Source: a virus. From it: DNA of 64,000 bases. The DNA lies in IMG/VR virus record IMGVR_UViG_3300042691_038490, positions 30,860 to 94,859 of that record. One strand, 5' to 3'. The position numbers were made by a program, and so were the translations under genes. Shown piece by piece: positions 1 to 8,242 of this stretch. A model generated the notes under the pieces. That model worked only from the letters and a program-made list of their open reading frames with translations, did not search any database and was not told the DNA's origin. Position 1 is the first letter of the stretch. The number at the start of each line of letters is the position of its first letter.

Positions 1-249
1 AATGATCAGTATTCTCTTGAAATTCCTCTTGCAGGATTTAAGAAAGAGAATATTGATATTACTACAAATCAAGAATATCTAACTGTTAGGGCAACTAGAA
101 AAGAAGGCAAAGTAAAATATGAAAAGTCTTTTTACTTGCCTAGAAAAGTAGATCTTACCGAAGTTAAAGCAAAGCATGAAGATGGTTTATTGACTATTAC
201 CTTTGGTAAAGAAAATAAAAAACTACAAAATAAAATCAAAATAGACTAA
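1..249 (+). CDS. hsp20: Small heat shock protein (Hsp20), N-terminus outside window
   Basis: Open from base 1 to TAA at 247-249; 82 residues visible. The alpha-crystallin domain is recognisable: the LEIPLAGFKKENIDI strand pair, YEKSFYLP, and the conserved EDGLLTI near the C-terminus, followed by a short tail with an I-x-I motif (IKI) that normally docks into the neighbouring subunit. ATP-independent holdase that keeps unfolded proteins soluble; Hsp20 genes are common in large T4-like phages. Only the N-terminal arm is missing. A hairpin follows the stop. Confidence 0.9.
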   Translation, partial: NDQYSLEIPLAGFKKENIDITTNQEYLTVRATRKEGKVKYEKSFYLPRKVDLTEVKAKHEDGLLTITFGKENKKLQNKIKID

Positions 250-256
250 TAATAAT

Positions 257-287
257 CTTAGCGTCAAGTTCAAACCTTGGCGCTAAG
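257..287 (+). terminator. Hairpin after hsp20, possible terminator
   Basis: Inverted repeat CTTAGCG / CGCTAAG extended by TCAAG/CTTGG around a 7-nt loop. No clean T-run follows, so termination is uncertain. The right arm runs into the AGTGTAAT motif at 284. Confidence 0.5.
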
Positions 288-294
288 TGTAATA
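284..294 (+). promoter_or_regulatory. Candidate late-promoter motif TAAGTGTAATA
   Basis: Member of the AGTGTAAT motif family seen upstream of about a dozen ATGs in this window. It lies 7 bases before the ATG of the 24-residue membrane peptide at 302. Confidence 0.45.
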
Positions 295-301
295 CTTTTA
301 T

Positions 302-376
302 ATGACACTAGCTTCTTGGTTAATTTGTGGTGCAGTTTTAGTTTATATACTTTATTTAAAAGAGAGAATTAAATAG
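302..376 (+). CDS. Tiny membrane peptide (24 aa)
   Basis: ATG at 302 to TAG; 24 residues with one hydrophobic helix (about residues 2-19) and a basic C-terminus (KERIK). Preceded by the late-type motif at 284. It overlaps the end of the convergent gene at 369-749 by 8 bases. A very similar layout, a 24-residue membrane peptide on the plus strand, occurs at 63587. Function unknown. Confidence 0.4.
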   Translation: MTLASWLICGAVLVYILYLKERIK

Positions 377-749
377 CAGATATAGTAACTGTGCCAGACC
401 ACCCGCTCGCCCCATTATAGTTACCTTCTGGTCGAATCGTGGAGAAGTCTGGCGGCCCAACTCCTGAAAATTTAGCAAAGTTCGAAGATCCTCCAGCGAT
501 TAAGCTAATCAACCAAGGGAATCCACTATAGTATAGTTTATAAGTATCTGTCTCATCATAATAAACAGGTTGCCCACTATTGGTTAAACCACTGTCGTAA
601 AATCTTAAATTATTTATATCTGGCGATAGTCCTACGCCAGTAGCTTTGTATAAATAAGTTCTTGCTTGTGAAACAATTGCTTTTTTAGGAATATATAAAT
701 TTATTCCTCTTGTAAATGAACCTAATTGTTTTGTCCCCTTAACTCTCAT
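369..749 (-). CDS. Unknown protein, possibly virion-associated (126 aa)
   Basis: No family recognised. Gly/Ser/Tyr-rich beta-type sequence without signal peptide or membrane segment, resembling small phage adhesion or decoration proteins. Preceded by the motif TAAAGTGTAAT at 759-769, as are the virion-type genes at 5899-8223, which is the main reason to suspect a late, virion role. Confidence 0.6.
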   Translation of the reverse strand: MRVKGTKQLGSFTRGINLYIPKKAIVSQARTYLYKATGVGLSPDINNLRFYDSGLTNSGQPVYYDETDTYKLYYSGFPWLISLIAGGSSNFAKFSGVGPPDFSTIRPEGNYNGASGWSGTVTISAI

Positions 750-758
750 TATTCTTAA

Positions 759-769
759 ATTACACTTTA
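759..769 (-). promoter_or_regulatory. Candidate late-promoter motif TAAAGTGTAAT
   Basis: Minus-strand copy ending 9 bases before the ATG at 749. It overlaps the stop codon of the gene at 767-1033. Confidence 0.45.
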
Positions 770-1033
770 TTTATCAAGGTAGTCTTCTATGTCTTTTATT
801 AATTTTTTTCTTTTTCTACGCTCTAGAACTGTTACTAGTGTCGCTAAAGAGATCGGAAAAAAGAACCTAAGAAAAAATCCCATATGGTGCTCTTTAGTAA
901 GAAGGTCAAAGTGATTAAGGTAAAGATCGCTGAGTCCGTAAATTGTAAACAAAATAGCTGGAATAAAAACAATAAAAAAGAACTTCTCGTAATGTTCAAG
1001 ATTATTCCACCAATTTATTATTTTAGTAAGCAT
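767..1033 (-). CDS. Small membrane protein with two helices (88 aa)
   Basis: Two predicted membrane helices (about residues 17-37 and 50-68) followed by a basic, cytoplasmic-type tail rich in R and K. Last gene of the minus-strand run that carries the PEP-CTERM proteins. A holin-like role is conceivable from size and topology alone, but no family was recognised. Confidence 0.55.
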   Translation of the reverse strand: MLTKIINWWNNLEHYEKFFFIVFIPAILFTIYGLSDLYLNHFDLLTKEHHMGFFLRFFFPISLATLVTVLERRKRKKLIKDIEDYLDK

Positions 1034-1051
1034 ATCATAATTGCTTACACC

Positions 1052-1375
1052 TTAATATGGAGTAGCTTCTGGAGGGTTTGAATTTATATTACTAGAAACT
1101 GGAGGAATTTGAGTATCTATACTAGATTGCTCTGTTCCACTAGCTGTATCTAATTCTAGGCTTAAGGCTTCATCTAGATTTAATTCGCCATCACCAACGT
1201 TATATGTTGTAGATTTTCCATCCATCTCTATAACGATTGGAGTAGATTGACCATTGATACTTAAAATTATTTCACCCTTGTCGTTTCTTTTTATATTCAT
1301 TTTAATTTGATTTTCTGTATAGACATAAGTTGTCATAAGAATCGCGGCTAATATTAATAGTACTAATGTTTTCAT
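1052..1375 (-). CDS. Exported acidic protein (107 aa)
   Basis: N-terminal hydrophobic segment (residues 3-20) reads as a signal peptide or anchor; the rest is hydrophilic and Asp/Ser/Thr-rich, ending in a Pro-rich tail. Start ATG overlaps the stop of the upstream gene (1372) by ATGA, so it is translationally coupled and belongs to the PEP-CTERM operon. Function unknown. Confidence 0.6.
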   Translation of the reverse strand: MKTLVLLILAAILMTTYVYTENQIKMNIKRNDKGEIILSINGQSTPIVIEMDGKSTTYNVGDGELNLDEALSLELDTASGTEQSSIDTQIPPVSSNINSNPPEATPY

Positions 1376-1611
1376 TTATTTATTTCTCCTGCTGATGTTT
1401 TAATATCTAAATTATTGTTAGTTTCTTTTAATACAATAGATAATCCACAAACTGCTGCGAGAACTAGTAGTAAAATAGCTAAAAAATTAGTTTTTCTTTC
1501 TTGCTGTTTCTTTGTTCTATATTGATTAAAATTTTGTATGAAAACCTCTGTTTCTTTAGAGGATGGTTCATAGTAATTTTTTTTTAATATTGCTCTCAAC
1601 TTATTATCCAT
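1372..1611 (-). CDS. Single-pass membrane protein of the PEP-CTERM operon (79 aa)
   Basis: Start chosen at ATG 1611, which overlaps the end of the PEP-CTERM gene by 8 bases and has AGGAG 11 bases upstream. N-terminal soluble part of about 45 residues, then one membrane helix (about 46-63). The layout (small soluble N-domain, one helix, short outside tail) resembles small anti-sigma-like membrane regulators, but no motif proves it. Confidence 0.55.
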   Translation of the reverse strand: MDNKLRAILKKNYYEPSSKETEVFIQNFNQYRTKKQQERKTNFLAILLLVLAAVCGLSIVLKETNNNLDIKTSAGEINK

Positions 1612-2401
1612 TTCTAAACATTCTCCTATAACCAATTACAGAAGATAATCCTATTAATGCTAAAGAAAAAGAAGATGGTTCTGGTATAACGCCTACATCA
1701 ACAAGCGAGTCTGCGACGTATAATTCTTCTACATAAACTGTTGGAGCTGTGGTTGCTGAACCTTGTCTTAAATTAATTGCAGAAATATTTAATGCTGGTT
1801 CTGCGCCTGTTGTTGAATTCCAATTAGATTGAATTTCTGTGGCTAACGATAGCCTATCATTAACGTTAGGATTTACATACAAACTAAAAGTATCATTTGC
1901 TGCTCCAGCTACTATATCCCAAGCAATAACAATTGAATATAAAGTATTTAGATCAAGCACAGAGCTACCCCATACTGTAAGTGATCCCGTTCCAGATGTT
2001 GACATTAATCCTAAATTAAATCCAGAACCAGAAGCTCTTACAAATAATCTTTGATAAAAATTAGAACTTGTTCCTGCTGGGTCTGATAAACTAAAAAAGT
2101 AATCACCATTCGCTTGAGCATTAACTACAGAAAGATCAATTCTTGTATATAAAGTAGAGACATTTGCTTTTACAGCTTGTGTTTGAAAAGATTTCCAGAC
2201 ATCTTGTCCAGTTGAGCCAACTACTATTTTACCATTAAAATATTGAACTGGATTATTACTCGCAGTAGAAGTTTGATTCCACCCGTTTTGTCCTACTAAA
2301 TTTGCATCAATATAATTTGTATTTAAAGTATCAACAAGAAATGTTGCTGCGTTTATATTAGAAGTTATTGCTATAATTAGTGTTGCTATTAGTTTTTTCA
2401 T
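1604..2401 (-). CDS. PEP-CTERM sorted surface protein A (265 aa)
   Basis: Signal peptide at residues 1-18 (MKKLIATLIIAITSNINA). The middle is a beta-rich, LamG-like region. The C-terminus has the full PEP-CTERM signal: IPEPSSFS, a hydrophobic helix, then YRRMFRNG. In bacteria this tail is cut by exosortase and the protein is anchored or released at the cell surface. Start overlaps the stop of the upstream PEP-CTERM gene (ATGA, 2398-2401). Phage-encoded PEP-CTERM proteins would need the host exosortase, as none is seen in this window. Confidence 0.85.
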   Translation of the reverse strand: MKKLIATLIIAITSNINAATFLVDTLNTNYIDANLVGQNGWNQTSTASNNPVQYFNGKIVVGSTGQDVWKSFQTQAVKANVSTLYTRIDLSVVNAQANGDYFFSLSDPAGTSSNFYQRLFVRASGSGFNLGLMSTSGTGSLTVWGSSVLDLNTLYSIVIAWDIVAGAANDTFSLYVNPNVNDRLSLATEIQSNWNSTTGAEPALNISAINLRQGSATTAPTVYVEELYVADSLVDVGVIPEPSSFSLALIGLSSVIGYRRMFRNG

Positions 2402-3231
2402 AGATTTTTAATCTTTCTAATTAATATTAATGTTACCGCTCCTATCCCTAGCAGAGATGCAGCTGATGGCTCTGGAATACTAACAGCATCAAATGTTACA
2501 AGACTAAATGGAGCTATACTTTGAGTTCCATTTAATTGCCATACTGAAACCGTAAATGTTTCATTTGCTAGCGCATCAATCTCAAATACCGCCATATCAG
2601 GATTGCCATCTCTAGTTAATAATGAAGAAAAAACTGTTCCTGTTGAAGCGCTAAAAATACCTACGTAGTCTGGTGCATAAGTTCCAGAAGCGGCAGTATC
2701 AACAACTATACCAAATCTAAAAGTTGTTGGCGTACTTATAGTAAAATTAAGCGCAATACCAAAATATCCATTATTTGATCCAGACGGAGTGTTGTAAGCG
2801 CCATTATTGACTGATACAGATAGTGCGCCTTGTCTATATAAAGATGAACCATCTGGTCCTCTAAAAATAGGATACCCACCATAATTTACAAATGTACCTG
2901 CTCCTCCAGTCAATGAACTAACGAAAGACGGAGTTGAACTTAAAGAAGGATAAGAGCTACTATTTGTACCTAATAAATTACCAGATCCAGCTGATTCGCC
3001 TATGTTTGCTGCTCCTGGATCCCAAGGCATAGGACGTATTTGAACATATCCAGAAGAACCATATATGTCGCTTCCTATATCATAAGTTTTAGAAACGCTA
3101 GCATTAGACCAATTTTGAACTGTATAACCATTACTTGCATTTCCTGTTTCAGTTCCTACAAAAGTAATTGCAGACTTGAGGCTACTTGTTAATACTAATG
3201 TAGCTATTGCTATTGTTATTAATTTTTTCAT
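2398..3231 (-). CDS. PEP-CTERM sorted surface protein B (277 aa)
   Basis: Signal peptide at residues 1-20 (MKKLITIAIATLVLTSSLKS), Gly/Ser/Asn-rich beta-type body, and a C-terminal sorting tail: IPEPSAASL, a hydrophobic helix, then RKIKNL. Second gene of a three-gene PEP-CTERM run; it starts directly after the stop of the upstream gene and overlaps the next by ATGA. Probably displayed on the host surface during infection or carried in the host envelope. Ligand or activity unknown. Confidence 0.85.
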   Translation of the reverse strand: MKKLITIAIATLVLTSSLKSAITFVGTETGNASNGYTVQNWSNASVSKTYDIGSDIYGSSGYVQIRPMPWDPGAANIGESAGSGNLLGTNSSSYPSLSSTPSFVSSLTGGAGTFVNYGGYPIFRGPDGSSLYRQGALSVSVNNGAYNTPSGSNNGYFGIALNFTISTPTTFRFGIVVDTAASGTYAPDYVGIFSASTGTVFSSLLTRDGNPDMAVFEIDALANETFTVSVWQLNGTQSIAPFSLVTFDAVSIPEPSAASLLGIGAVTLILIRKIKNL

Positions 3232-3957
3232 TTATTTCCTTCTTAAGGCTCTAACTCCAATTAATAGTCCAAAACCTAATAACATTGATGACATTGTTGT
3301 TGGCTCTGGAACGATCTGAAGAGTCATATTATCTACATTAATTGCACCAGAACTATAATTTTGCTGTTGCATTTCTAATCCAAATTGAGCAACTGAAACA
3401 TCATTTGGCACAGTTACTGTGAATTCTCTATATGTCCAAGTATCTAAAGGAGTATTCTTTAAAGATACTAAAACAGATGCCCAATCATAATAATATGAAT
3501 AGTCTGAATTAAAAAACTTAGCATACATAAATGCATCTGTTGTTGTTTGTAATGGATCATAACTTGAGATGTATATATCCATAGAAAATTTAAGTTCTTT
3601 ACCTTGAATATATGGAATCCAGCCATTTGTTGGATCATACCAATCATCGTATATATAACTATTAGATGTTGTTACGTTTCCTGGACCCCAATACAATGGC
3701 CACATTTTACCTAATTTAGAACCACCAGGAGCCACAATATAAGTTCCTGGCTCACCTGTAGCTGGCGCACCATATATTGTATCTCCAGAATTTAATACCG
3801 CTGTATTAGCAGATGGGTATCCACTAAATCCTGTCCATGATCCATCTTCAAAATCTTCAACAAATAATATCTCTGATTTTAAAGAGGTTGCAGACATAAA
3901 AAAAGCCGCAGTTAAAATTGCGGCTGTGCTTCTTAGTATTTTTTTGTATATATTCAT
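3232..3957 (-). CDS. PEP-CTERM sorted surface protein C (241 aa)
   Basis: First of three consecutive PEP-CTERM genes. Signal peptide with a longer N-region (cleavage near residue 28, after SATSLKS). The body starts EILFVEDFEDGSW, the usual opening of a carbohydrate-binding jelly-roll in bacterial PEP-CTERM proteins. Sorting tail VPEPTTMSS, hydrophobic helix, then RALRRK. RBS AGGAACAAGG lies before the ATG. It is the most classical of the three. Confidence 0.85.
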   Translation of the reverse strand: MNIYKKILRSTAAILTAAFFMSATSLKSEILFVEDFEDGSWTGFSGYPSANTAVLNSGDTIYGAPATGEPGTYIVAPGGSKLGKMWPLYWGPGNVTTSNSYIYDDWYDPTNGWIPYIQGKELKFSMDIYISSYDPLQTTTDAFMYAKFFNSDYSYYYDWASVLVSLKNTPLDTWTYREFTVTVPNDVSVAQFGLEMQQQNYSSGAINVDNMTLQIVPEPTTMSSMLLGFGLLIGVRALRRK

Positions 3958-4013
3958 AATCCTTGTTCCTTTTTGTTTGTAGACATCTTAAATTTTATTT
4001 TGTTCAAAGTTTT

Positions 4014-4544
4014 TTACTCCTTTATCCATGCTGTGGTTTTTTGATTATCATCATCAATAAGAATACTATTAAATACTATAGCTCTATATTTATCTTCTAT
4101 CCAATTTGTTATTCTTAGATGATATTCATTTTTATTTCCAGCAGCACCAACTGGCATAGTTCCATAATTACTATCGTAAATCCACAACATTCCTTTATAC
4201 TCAAAAACGCATACAGCATGACCATAGAATTTAGGTATGTTTACTGTATATTCAATTTTTGTTTTATCGAACTCTACATCTACTGTAAGATCAGCTTTAT
4301 AATGATATTGAAAAGCATAAATTTGCGCCCATGTATTTTCATTAGATAATATATAATTAGCATTAGAAGCAAAAGTAACAGAATCAACAAAACAAGAATT
4401 AGGCAGCTTAGATATGCTATGGTTTCTAGCTAAATTAAATCCTATTTTGAGTGCATAGTAAGCTATTATCCCATTTATTAAAAGTACTAGTGTTAGTTTA
4501 CTTTTCCATCCAAACCAATTGAATAAATTTTTAAGCTTATTCAC
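4014..4544 (-). CDS. Membrane-anchored papain/transglutaminase-fold protein (176 aa)
   Basis: One N-terminal membrane helix (about residues 16-34), then a soluble domain with a plausible Cys-His-Asp triad: NSCFVDS, YGHAVCVF and WIYDSNYG in the correct order and spacing for a transglutaminase-like or papain-like cysteine peptidase. It lies 56 bases upstream of the PEP-CTERM run and probably shares its transcript, so a role in processing or anchoring those surface proteins is a fair guess. It lacks the membrane architecture of exosortase. Confidence 0.6.
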   Translation of the reverse strand: MNKLKNLFNWFGWKSKLTLVLLINGIIAYYALKIGFNLARNHSISKLPNSCFVDSVTFASNANYILSNENTWAQIYAFQYHYKADLTVDVEFDKTKIEYTVNIPKFYGHAVCVFEYKGMLWIYDSNYGTMPVGAAGNKNEYHLRITNWIEDKYRAIVFNSILIDDDNQKTTAWIKE

Positions 4545-4580
4545 TATCTCCTTGGATTACACGCAGGAGTTGTATTTAAT

Positions 4581-5897
4581 TTATTTTTTATTTTTATAAT
4601 CTTGCAGACAAGATTTAAATTTAGATTTATCGTCGCCTTGTTTGGTAGGAATACATTCTTTTAAAAACTCGTTAAATTTTTGACCTTCAGTGACCATCAT
4701 TCCTTTATACTCTTCATCATCTTCCATATCATATTTTTCTTCTTTTTCATTTTCTGAAGCTTTACTTTTGCAGTGTTGCTTTTGACTAAAACCTTTTGGA
4801 TTATTACAGTCTATACTTCTTTTGTATTTCATGCTCCATTTAGCTTCTATTTTTTGTAATTGAATTTCTGTTTTACCAAGCATATCGCCTTTCTTCCAAG
4901 TAGCGCCATCATTGGTTGCTTCATAAATTACCGCATATCCCATATCTTCTGGAAGTTCACGAATCTCTTTGACGATACCTTCGCTACCATAGTGCTTGCA
5001 TTGAGCATTAACATTTTTTACTTTATCTCCAACTTTAAACATTGTTGCGCCTTCCATCTCTTCCATTTCTTCAGGTTCTTCGTCTTCTTTATTAAACATT
5101 ACATAGTTATGAATTGTAATCATATAGTCTTCTGCTAGGGCAGCCATAGATTGTAAAAATGGTTCAGTAAGATTTTCTTTTACCATTGGATCGTTAACTT
5201 TATCCATTACGTTCTTTGCGTGTTGATAGATAGAATTAATTGAACCAACGATCATGCCATAGAAATCTTCTTTATAATCTTCATATTCGTCTTCGATATC
5301 TTCCACTTCTTCAACTTGAGCAAGTGAAGGATCTAGTTTTAAAAGTTCTTCTTGATCAAATTCTGTTGTTCCGTCCCATTCATATTCTTCTGCTTGAGCT
5401 CTTTTGATCGCTTCTGGACTTGGACGATCTTTAGAACCTTCTGGTGCTGGGCGATAATTTTTACCCATTCTTTTTTTCTTTTGTTGTATATTGTACCAAA
5501 GCCCTTTGCTTTTTGCTTGAATATCTATCTCTAGTAAGGATTCAGTTTCTTTTTCCTCAGAAGATGCGCATCCTGGTTTTCCACAAGATCCTTTTGTATA
5601 TTGAGTAACAGATTTTCCAGCTTCCCACATTTTACAACTCCAGTATCTTGCTTTATACTTTGGACCTGGATTATCATCGCAAGAGTGACGGGAACGAAAA
5701 GCTTTACGACGAGCTGGATCATCACGACGAATCTCCATATTTGGATCACCAAATTTAACCATTACAATATTACCCTTATCGTTCTTTACATAAACACCAA
5801 ATTTCTTTTTGCTTCCTTGTGGAAGGCGGAATGGTTTATTTAATGGAGCTTTGCCCTTTTTAGCTGCTTTTAATTGCTCTGTAAAGTCTATTTCCAT
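4581..5897 (-). CDS. Conserved marine-phage head/scaffold-region protein (438 aa)
   Basis: The N-terminal domain contains a pattern I know from many large aquatic phages: KFGVYVKNDKGN, FGDPNMEIRRDDPARR, FRSRHSCD, ARYWSCKMW, then a Cys-rich GKPGCA. The middle is strongly acidic and helical, and the C-terminal third carries the motif IDCNNPKGFSQKQHC, also recurrent in phage structural regions. The Cys/His residues suggest a metal-binding fold. It sits directly behind the fibre-type genes. Probable head or prohead-core component; exact role unproven. Confidence 0.7.
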   Translation of the reverse strand: MEIDFTEQLKAAKKGKAPLNKPFRLPQGSKKKFGVYVKNDKGNIVMVKFGDPNMEIRRDDPARRKAFRSRHSCDDNPGPKYKARYWSCKMWEAGKSVTQYTKGSCGKPGCASSEEKETESLLEIDIQAKSKGLWYNIQQKKKRMGKNYRPAPEGSKDRPSPEAIKRAQAEEYEWDGTTEFDQEELLKLDPSLAQVEEVEDIEDEYEDYKEDFYGMIVGSINSIYQHAKNVMDKVNDPMVKENLTEPFLQSMAALAEDYMITIHNYVMFNKEDEEPEEMEEMEGATMFKVGDKVKNVNAQCKHYGSEGIVKEIRELPEDMGYAVIYEATNDGATWKKGDMLGKTEIQLQKIEAKWSMKYKRSIDCNNPKGFSQKQHCKSKASENEKEEKYDMEDDEEYKGMMVTEGQKFNEFLKECIPTKQGDDKSKFKSCLQDYKNKK

Positions 5898-5898
5898 A

Positions 5899-6510
5899 TT
5901 ATATTAATGGTTCTTTAGCTAAGTTGGTTCTTTCCCAAGCTATATATCTTGGTGTTTCAGCACTATAAACATTAACATCACCAACGTAAGCTTGATCACT
6001 TAAGCTTCCACCATCTCCTGCATCTTCATAAGAGCAGCCAGCTAGAACAAAGTTAAAACTTGAATTACTTGCAGCACTACTTCCATACTTTACATAAAGT
6101 TTTCCAGTTGCTAAATTTTGTAAAAATAATTCTCTACGATATATATTATAATTTAATACTTTTGTGTTTGATGTTCCTACTGAATAGTTATTTATTCCTG
6201 TGCTTTGTTCTGGGAAATTTGTTACTGCATCAAATTGTTGAGTAAGATCTGCTTGGAAAACAATTGTACCTTGAACTCCCGCTGGATATGGATCGCCAGT
6301 GATAAATAGTTTATTGTCAATGCTTGTTGTTTCAGCTAATATTCCACTTAAATAAGAATTTGGGCCAAATGTTCCAGCTGCTCCAGTTAGTATATCCTCT
6401 ATGCTATCAAGTTTTCTCCAATCAAGACCTTTAAATCCTGTAAATCCAGGTTCTTCTGTGTAAACTTCTACTACATTTTTATTAAAATTTGGATCGTATA
6501 CATTACCCAT
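5899..6510 (-). CDS. Virion protein sharing an N-terminal anchor with its neighbour (203 aa)
   Basis: The first 40 residues (VYDPNFNKNVVEVYTEEPGF, then TGFKGLDWRKLDSIEDIL) are nearly the same as those of the gene at 6554-7930, at both protein and DNA level, while the remainder is unrelated. That is how short attachment domains of tail or head fibres behave. Starts with ATG at 6510 behind the late-type motif at 6521-6531. Beta-rich body, no signal peptide. Probable structural or adhesion protein. Confidence 0.7.
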   Translation of the reverse strand: MGNVYDPNFNKNVVEVYTEEPGFTGFKGLDWRKLDSIEDILTGAAGTFGPNSYLSGILAETTSIDNKLFITGDPYPAGVQGTIVFQADLTQQFDAVTNFPEQSTGINNYSVGTSNTKVLNYNIYRRELFLQNLATGKLYVKYGSSAASNSSFNFVLAGCSYEDAGDGGSLSDQAYVGDVNVYSAETPRYIAWERTNLAKEPLI

Positions 6511-6520
6511 AGTAAATATT

Positions 6521-6531
6521 ATTACACTTTA
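6521..6531 (-). promoter_or_regulatory. Candidate late-promoter motif TAAAGTGTAAT
   Basis: Lies 10 bases before the ATG at 6510; identical in 11 bases to the copies at 759 and 8232. Confidence 0.5.
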
Positions 6532-6553
6532 AAAATAAAAAATATATTATAAA

Positions 6554-7930
6554 TTATCTAGTTTCTCGCCATTGTAAGCTTGCTAAGGTATTTGTTGAAG
6601 TATTGTTAGATGTAGACATATTCTTAAGTAAAATAGCAAAAATATTACTATCTGTACTATCTATATTTTGACTAATATAACCTCTCTTGGCAGATGTTAT
6701 ACTTCCTAGGTTTGTGGATGCTGATATTGTATTTCCTTGACCACCAGGAGCAACTGTAGTAAATCCAGCAGAAAACATATTAGCTCCAGCAAGATTATAT
6801 CCTGTTGCATTTATATTATATTCAACTACGCTAGTATCATCTGCGCTAACCCATGATCCACCAATTAATGATGCTCCACTTGGAAGGCGCCAAAATTCAT
6901 AAGAACAAGTTTGACTAACGCTATAAAGTTGTGATGTTCCTAATCTAACTACACTTCTATTTGGTTGACCAAAATATCCGGTTTTTAATCTAATTGCTAT
7001 AACTGGGATTGTAGTATTTTCGACAATATTTCTATAGCCAGTAGTTCTTGCAGCAAAATCTACTCCTGCTTCAGTATATCCACCTTCACTAAAAACTGTA
7101 GCGCAAATTTGATCCATCGAATCTGTACCCATTGAAGATGATCCAGAATAATTTCTAATTTCACAACGAACCGGAAGATTTGGATTGCTAATGTATACTG
7201 AATCTTTTAAATTACTATTATAAAATTCATGAGCTGTTACAAATTTTCCTTCATGAACAAATCCAACTCTTACTCTACCAACTCCAAGCCATTCATAGTC
7301 TGTCCAAAATAGTTGTGTTTTAGTTGGATTTAAATTAAATTGTGAAAATCCGTTTCCATTGCATGTATCAGTATTCCAATTGATTTGTGGAATTAGTTCA
7401 TTATATACATATCCAGAAACATTACTTCTTAATCCAAAATATAAACCTCCATCTCCACTTTGCATGAGGTATATGCCATTTTTATCATCGAATAGTCCAA
7501 TTCTTTTATTTGTTCCAGCTCTATATCCTGTAAAATTAAAACTTTGTAAACTTACTTGACTTTTTCCTGGCATATAGTGATGATACATTCTGCTTTGATG
7601 AATTGTAAAATCATTAGTTCCAGTTCCAACTTGTAATACTGCTTTTGCTTTTAAGATATCAAATGAGATAGAAGAATTATTTCCACTTGTTTTTGTTAAG
7701 AGTTCTGTTTCTTCACCATAAACGTGAGAATAGTCTGCTAGAGTAAATGGTTCTGAAACTCTCATTCTTCCAAATGCATCAATATTTGTTGCGCTAGAAG
7801 AATTTCTTAAAAGAGATTCAATATCATCCAATTTATTCCATTCTAAACCTTTAAATCCAGTGAATCCTGGTTCTTCTGTATAAACCTCAACAACATTTTT
7901 ATTAAAATTTGGATCGTATATGTTAGACAT
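6554..7930 (-). CDS. Virion structural protein, FGRxRVS type (458 aa)
   Basis: N-terminal anchor segment of 40 residues shared with the gene at 5899. It is followed at about residue 51 by DAFGRMRVSEPFTLADYSH, a signature recurrent in structural proteins of many large aquatic phages. The long C-terminal part is beta-rich with many Gly, Asn, Ser and Thr, as in receptor-binding or head fibre proteins. Probable fibre or outer virion protein; the precise location on the particle cannot be read from sequence. Confidence 0.75.
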   Translation of the reverse strand: MSNIYDPNFNKNVVEVYTEEPGFTGFKGLEWNKLDDIESLLRNSSSATNIDAFGRMRVSEPFTLADYSHVYGEETELLTKTSGNNSSISFDILKAKAVLQVGTGTNDFTIHQSRMYHHYMPGKSQVSLQSFNFTGYRAGTNKRIGLFDDKNGIYLMQSGDGGLYFGLRSNVSGYVYNELIPQINWNTDTCNGNGFSQFNLNPTKTQLFWTDYEWLGVGRVRVGFVHEGKFVTAHEFYNSNLKDSVYISNPNLPVRCEIRNYSGSSSMGTDSMDQICATVFSEGGYTEAGVDFAARTTGYRNIVENTTIPVIAIRLKTGYFGQPNRSVVRLGTSQLYSVSQTCSYEFWRLPSGASLIGGSWVSADDTSVVEYNINATGYNLAGANMFSAGFTTVAPGGQGNTISASTNLGSITSAKRGYISQNIDSTDSNIFAILLKNMSTSNNTSTNTLASLQWRETR

Positions 7931-7935
7931 ATAGA

Positions 7936-8223
7936 TTAATTTGTATGATAAATAATAGAAACCAATCCTGAAGTCTCTACATAGAGGTCATCTCCTCCAC
8001 AATTTACTGTTGCTGGAAGATTATAATTACCTACTCCAACATATAAAATTACTGCACCAGATGCATCTTTTATTTTAAATGTAGAATTTGCTGTGCAACT
8101 AACTCCAAGAAGATAAATATTTTTACCATTTCCTGGAGAGCTTAAAATAACACCATTTCCACTTCTGCTTACAGATAGAGCTTCTGCCTCAAATCCTGTG
8201 TCTCTAAAAAAATACTTTGACAT
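7936..8223 (-). CDS. Small virion-type protein (95 aa)
   Basis: Short beta-rich protein directly upstream of the 458-residue structural protein, with a start preceded by the late-type motif at 8232-8242. No family recognised. It may be a decoration or fibre-associated protein of the same late operon (7936, 6554). Confidence 0.6.
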   Translation of the reverse strand: MSKYFFRDTGFEAEALSVSRSGNGVILSSPGNGKNIYLLGVSCTANSTFKIKDASGAVILYVGVGNYNLPATVNCGGDDLYVETSGLVSIIYHTN

Positions 8224-8231
8224 ATAAAGCT

Positions 8232-8242
8232 ATTACACTTTA
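8232..8242 (-). promoter_or_regulatory. Candidate late-promoter motif TAAAGTGTAAT
   Basis: Lies 8 bases before the ATG at 8223, between it and phoH. Confidence 0.5.
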
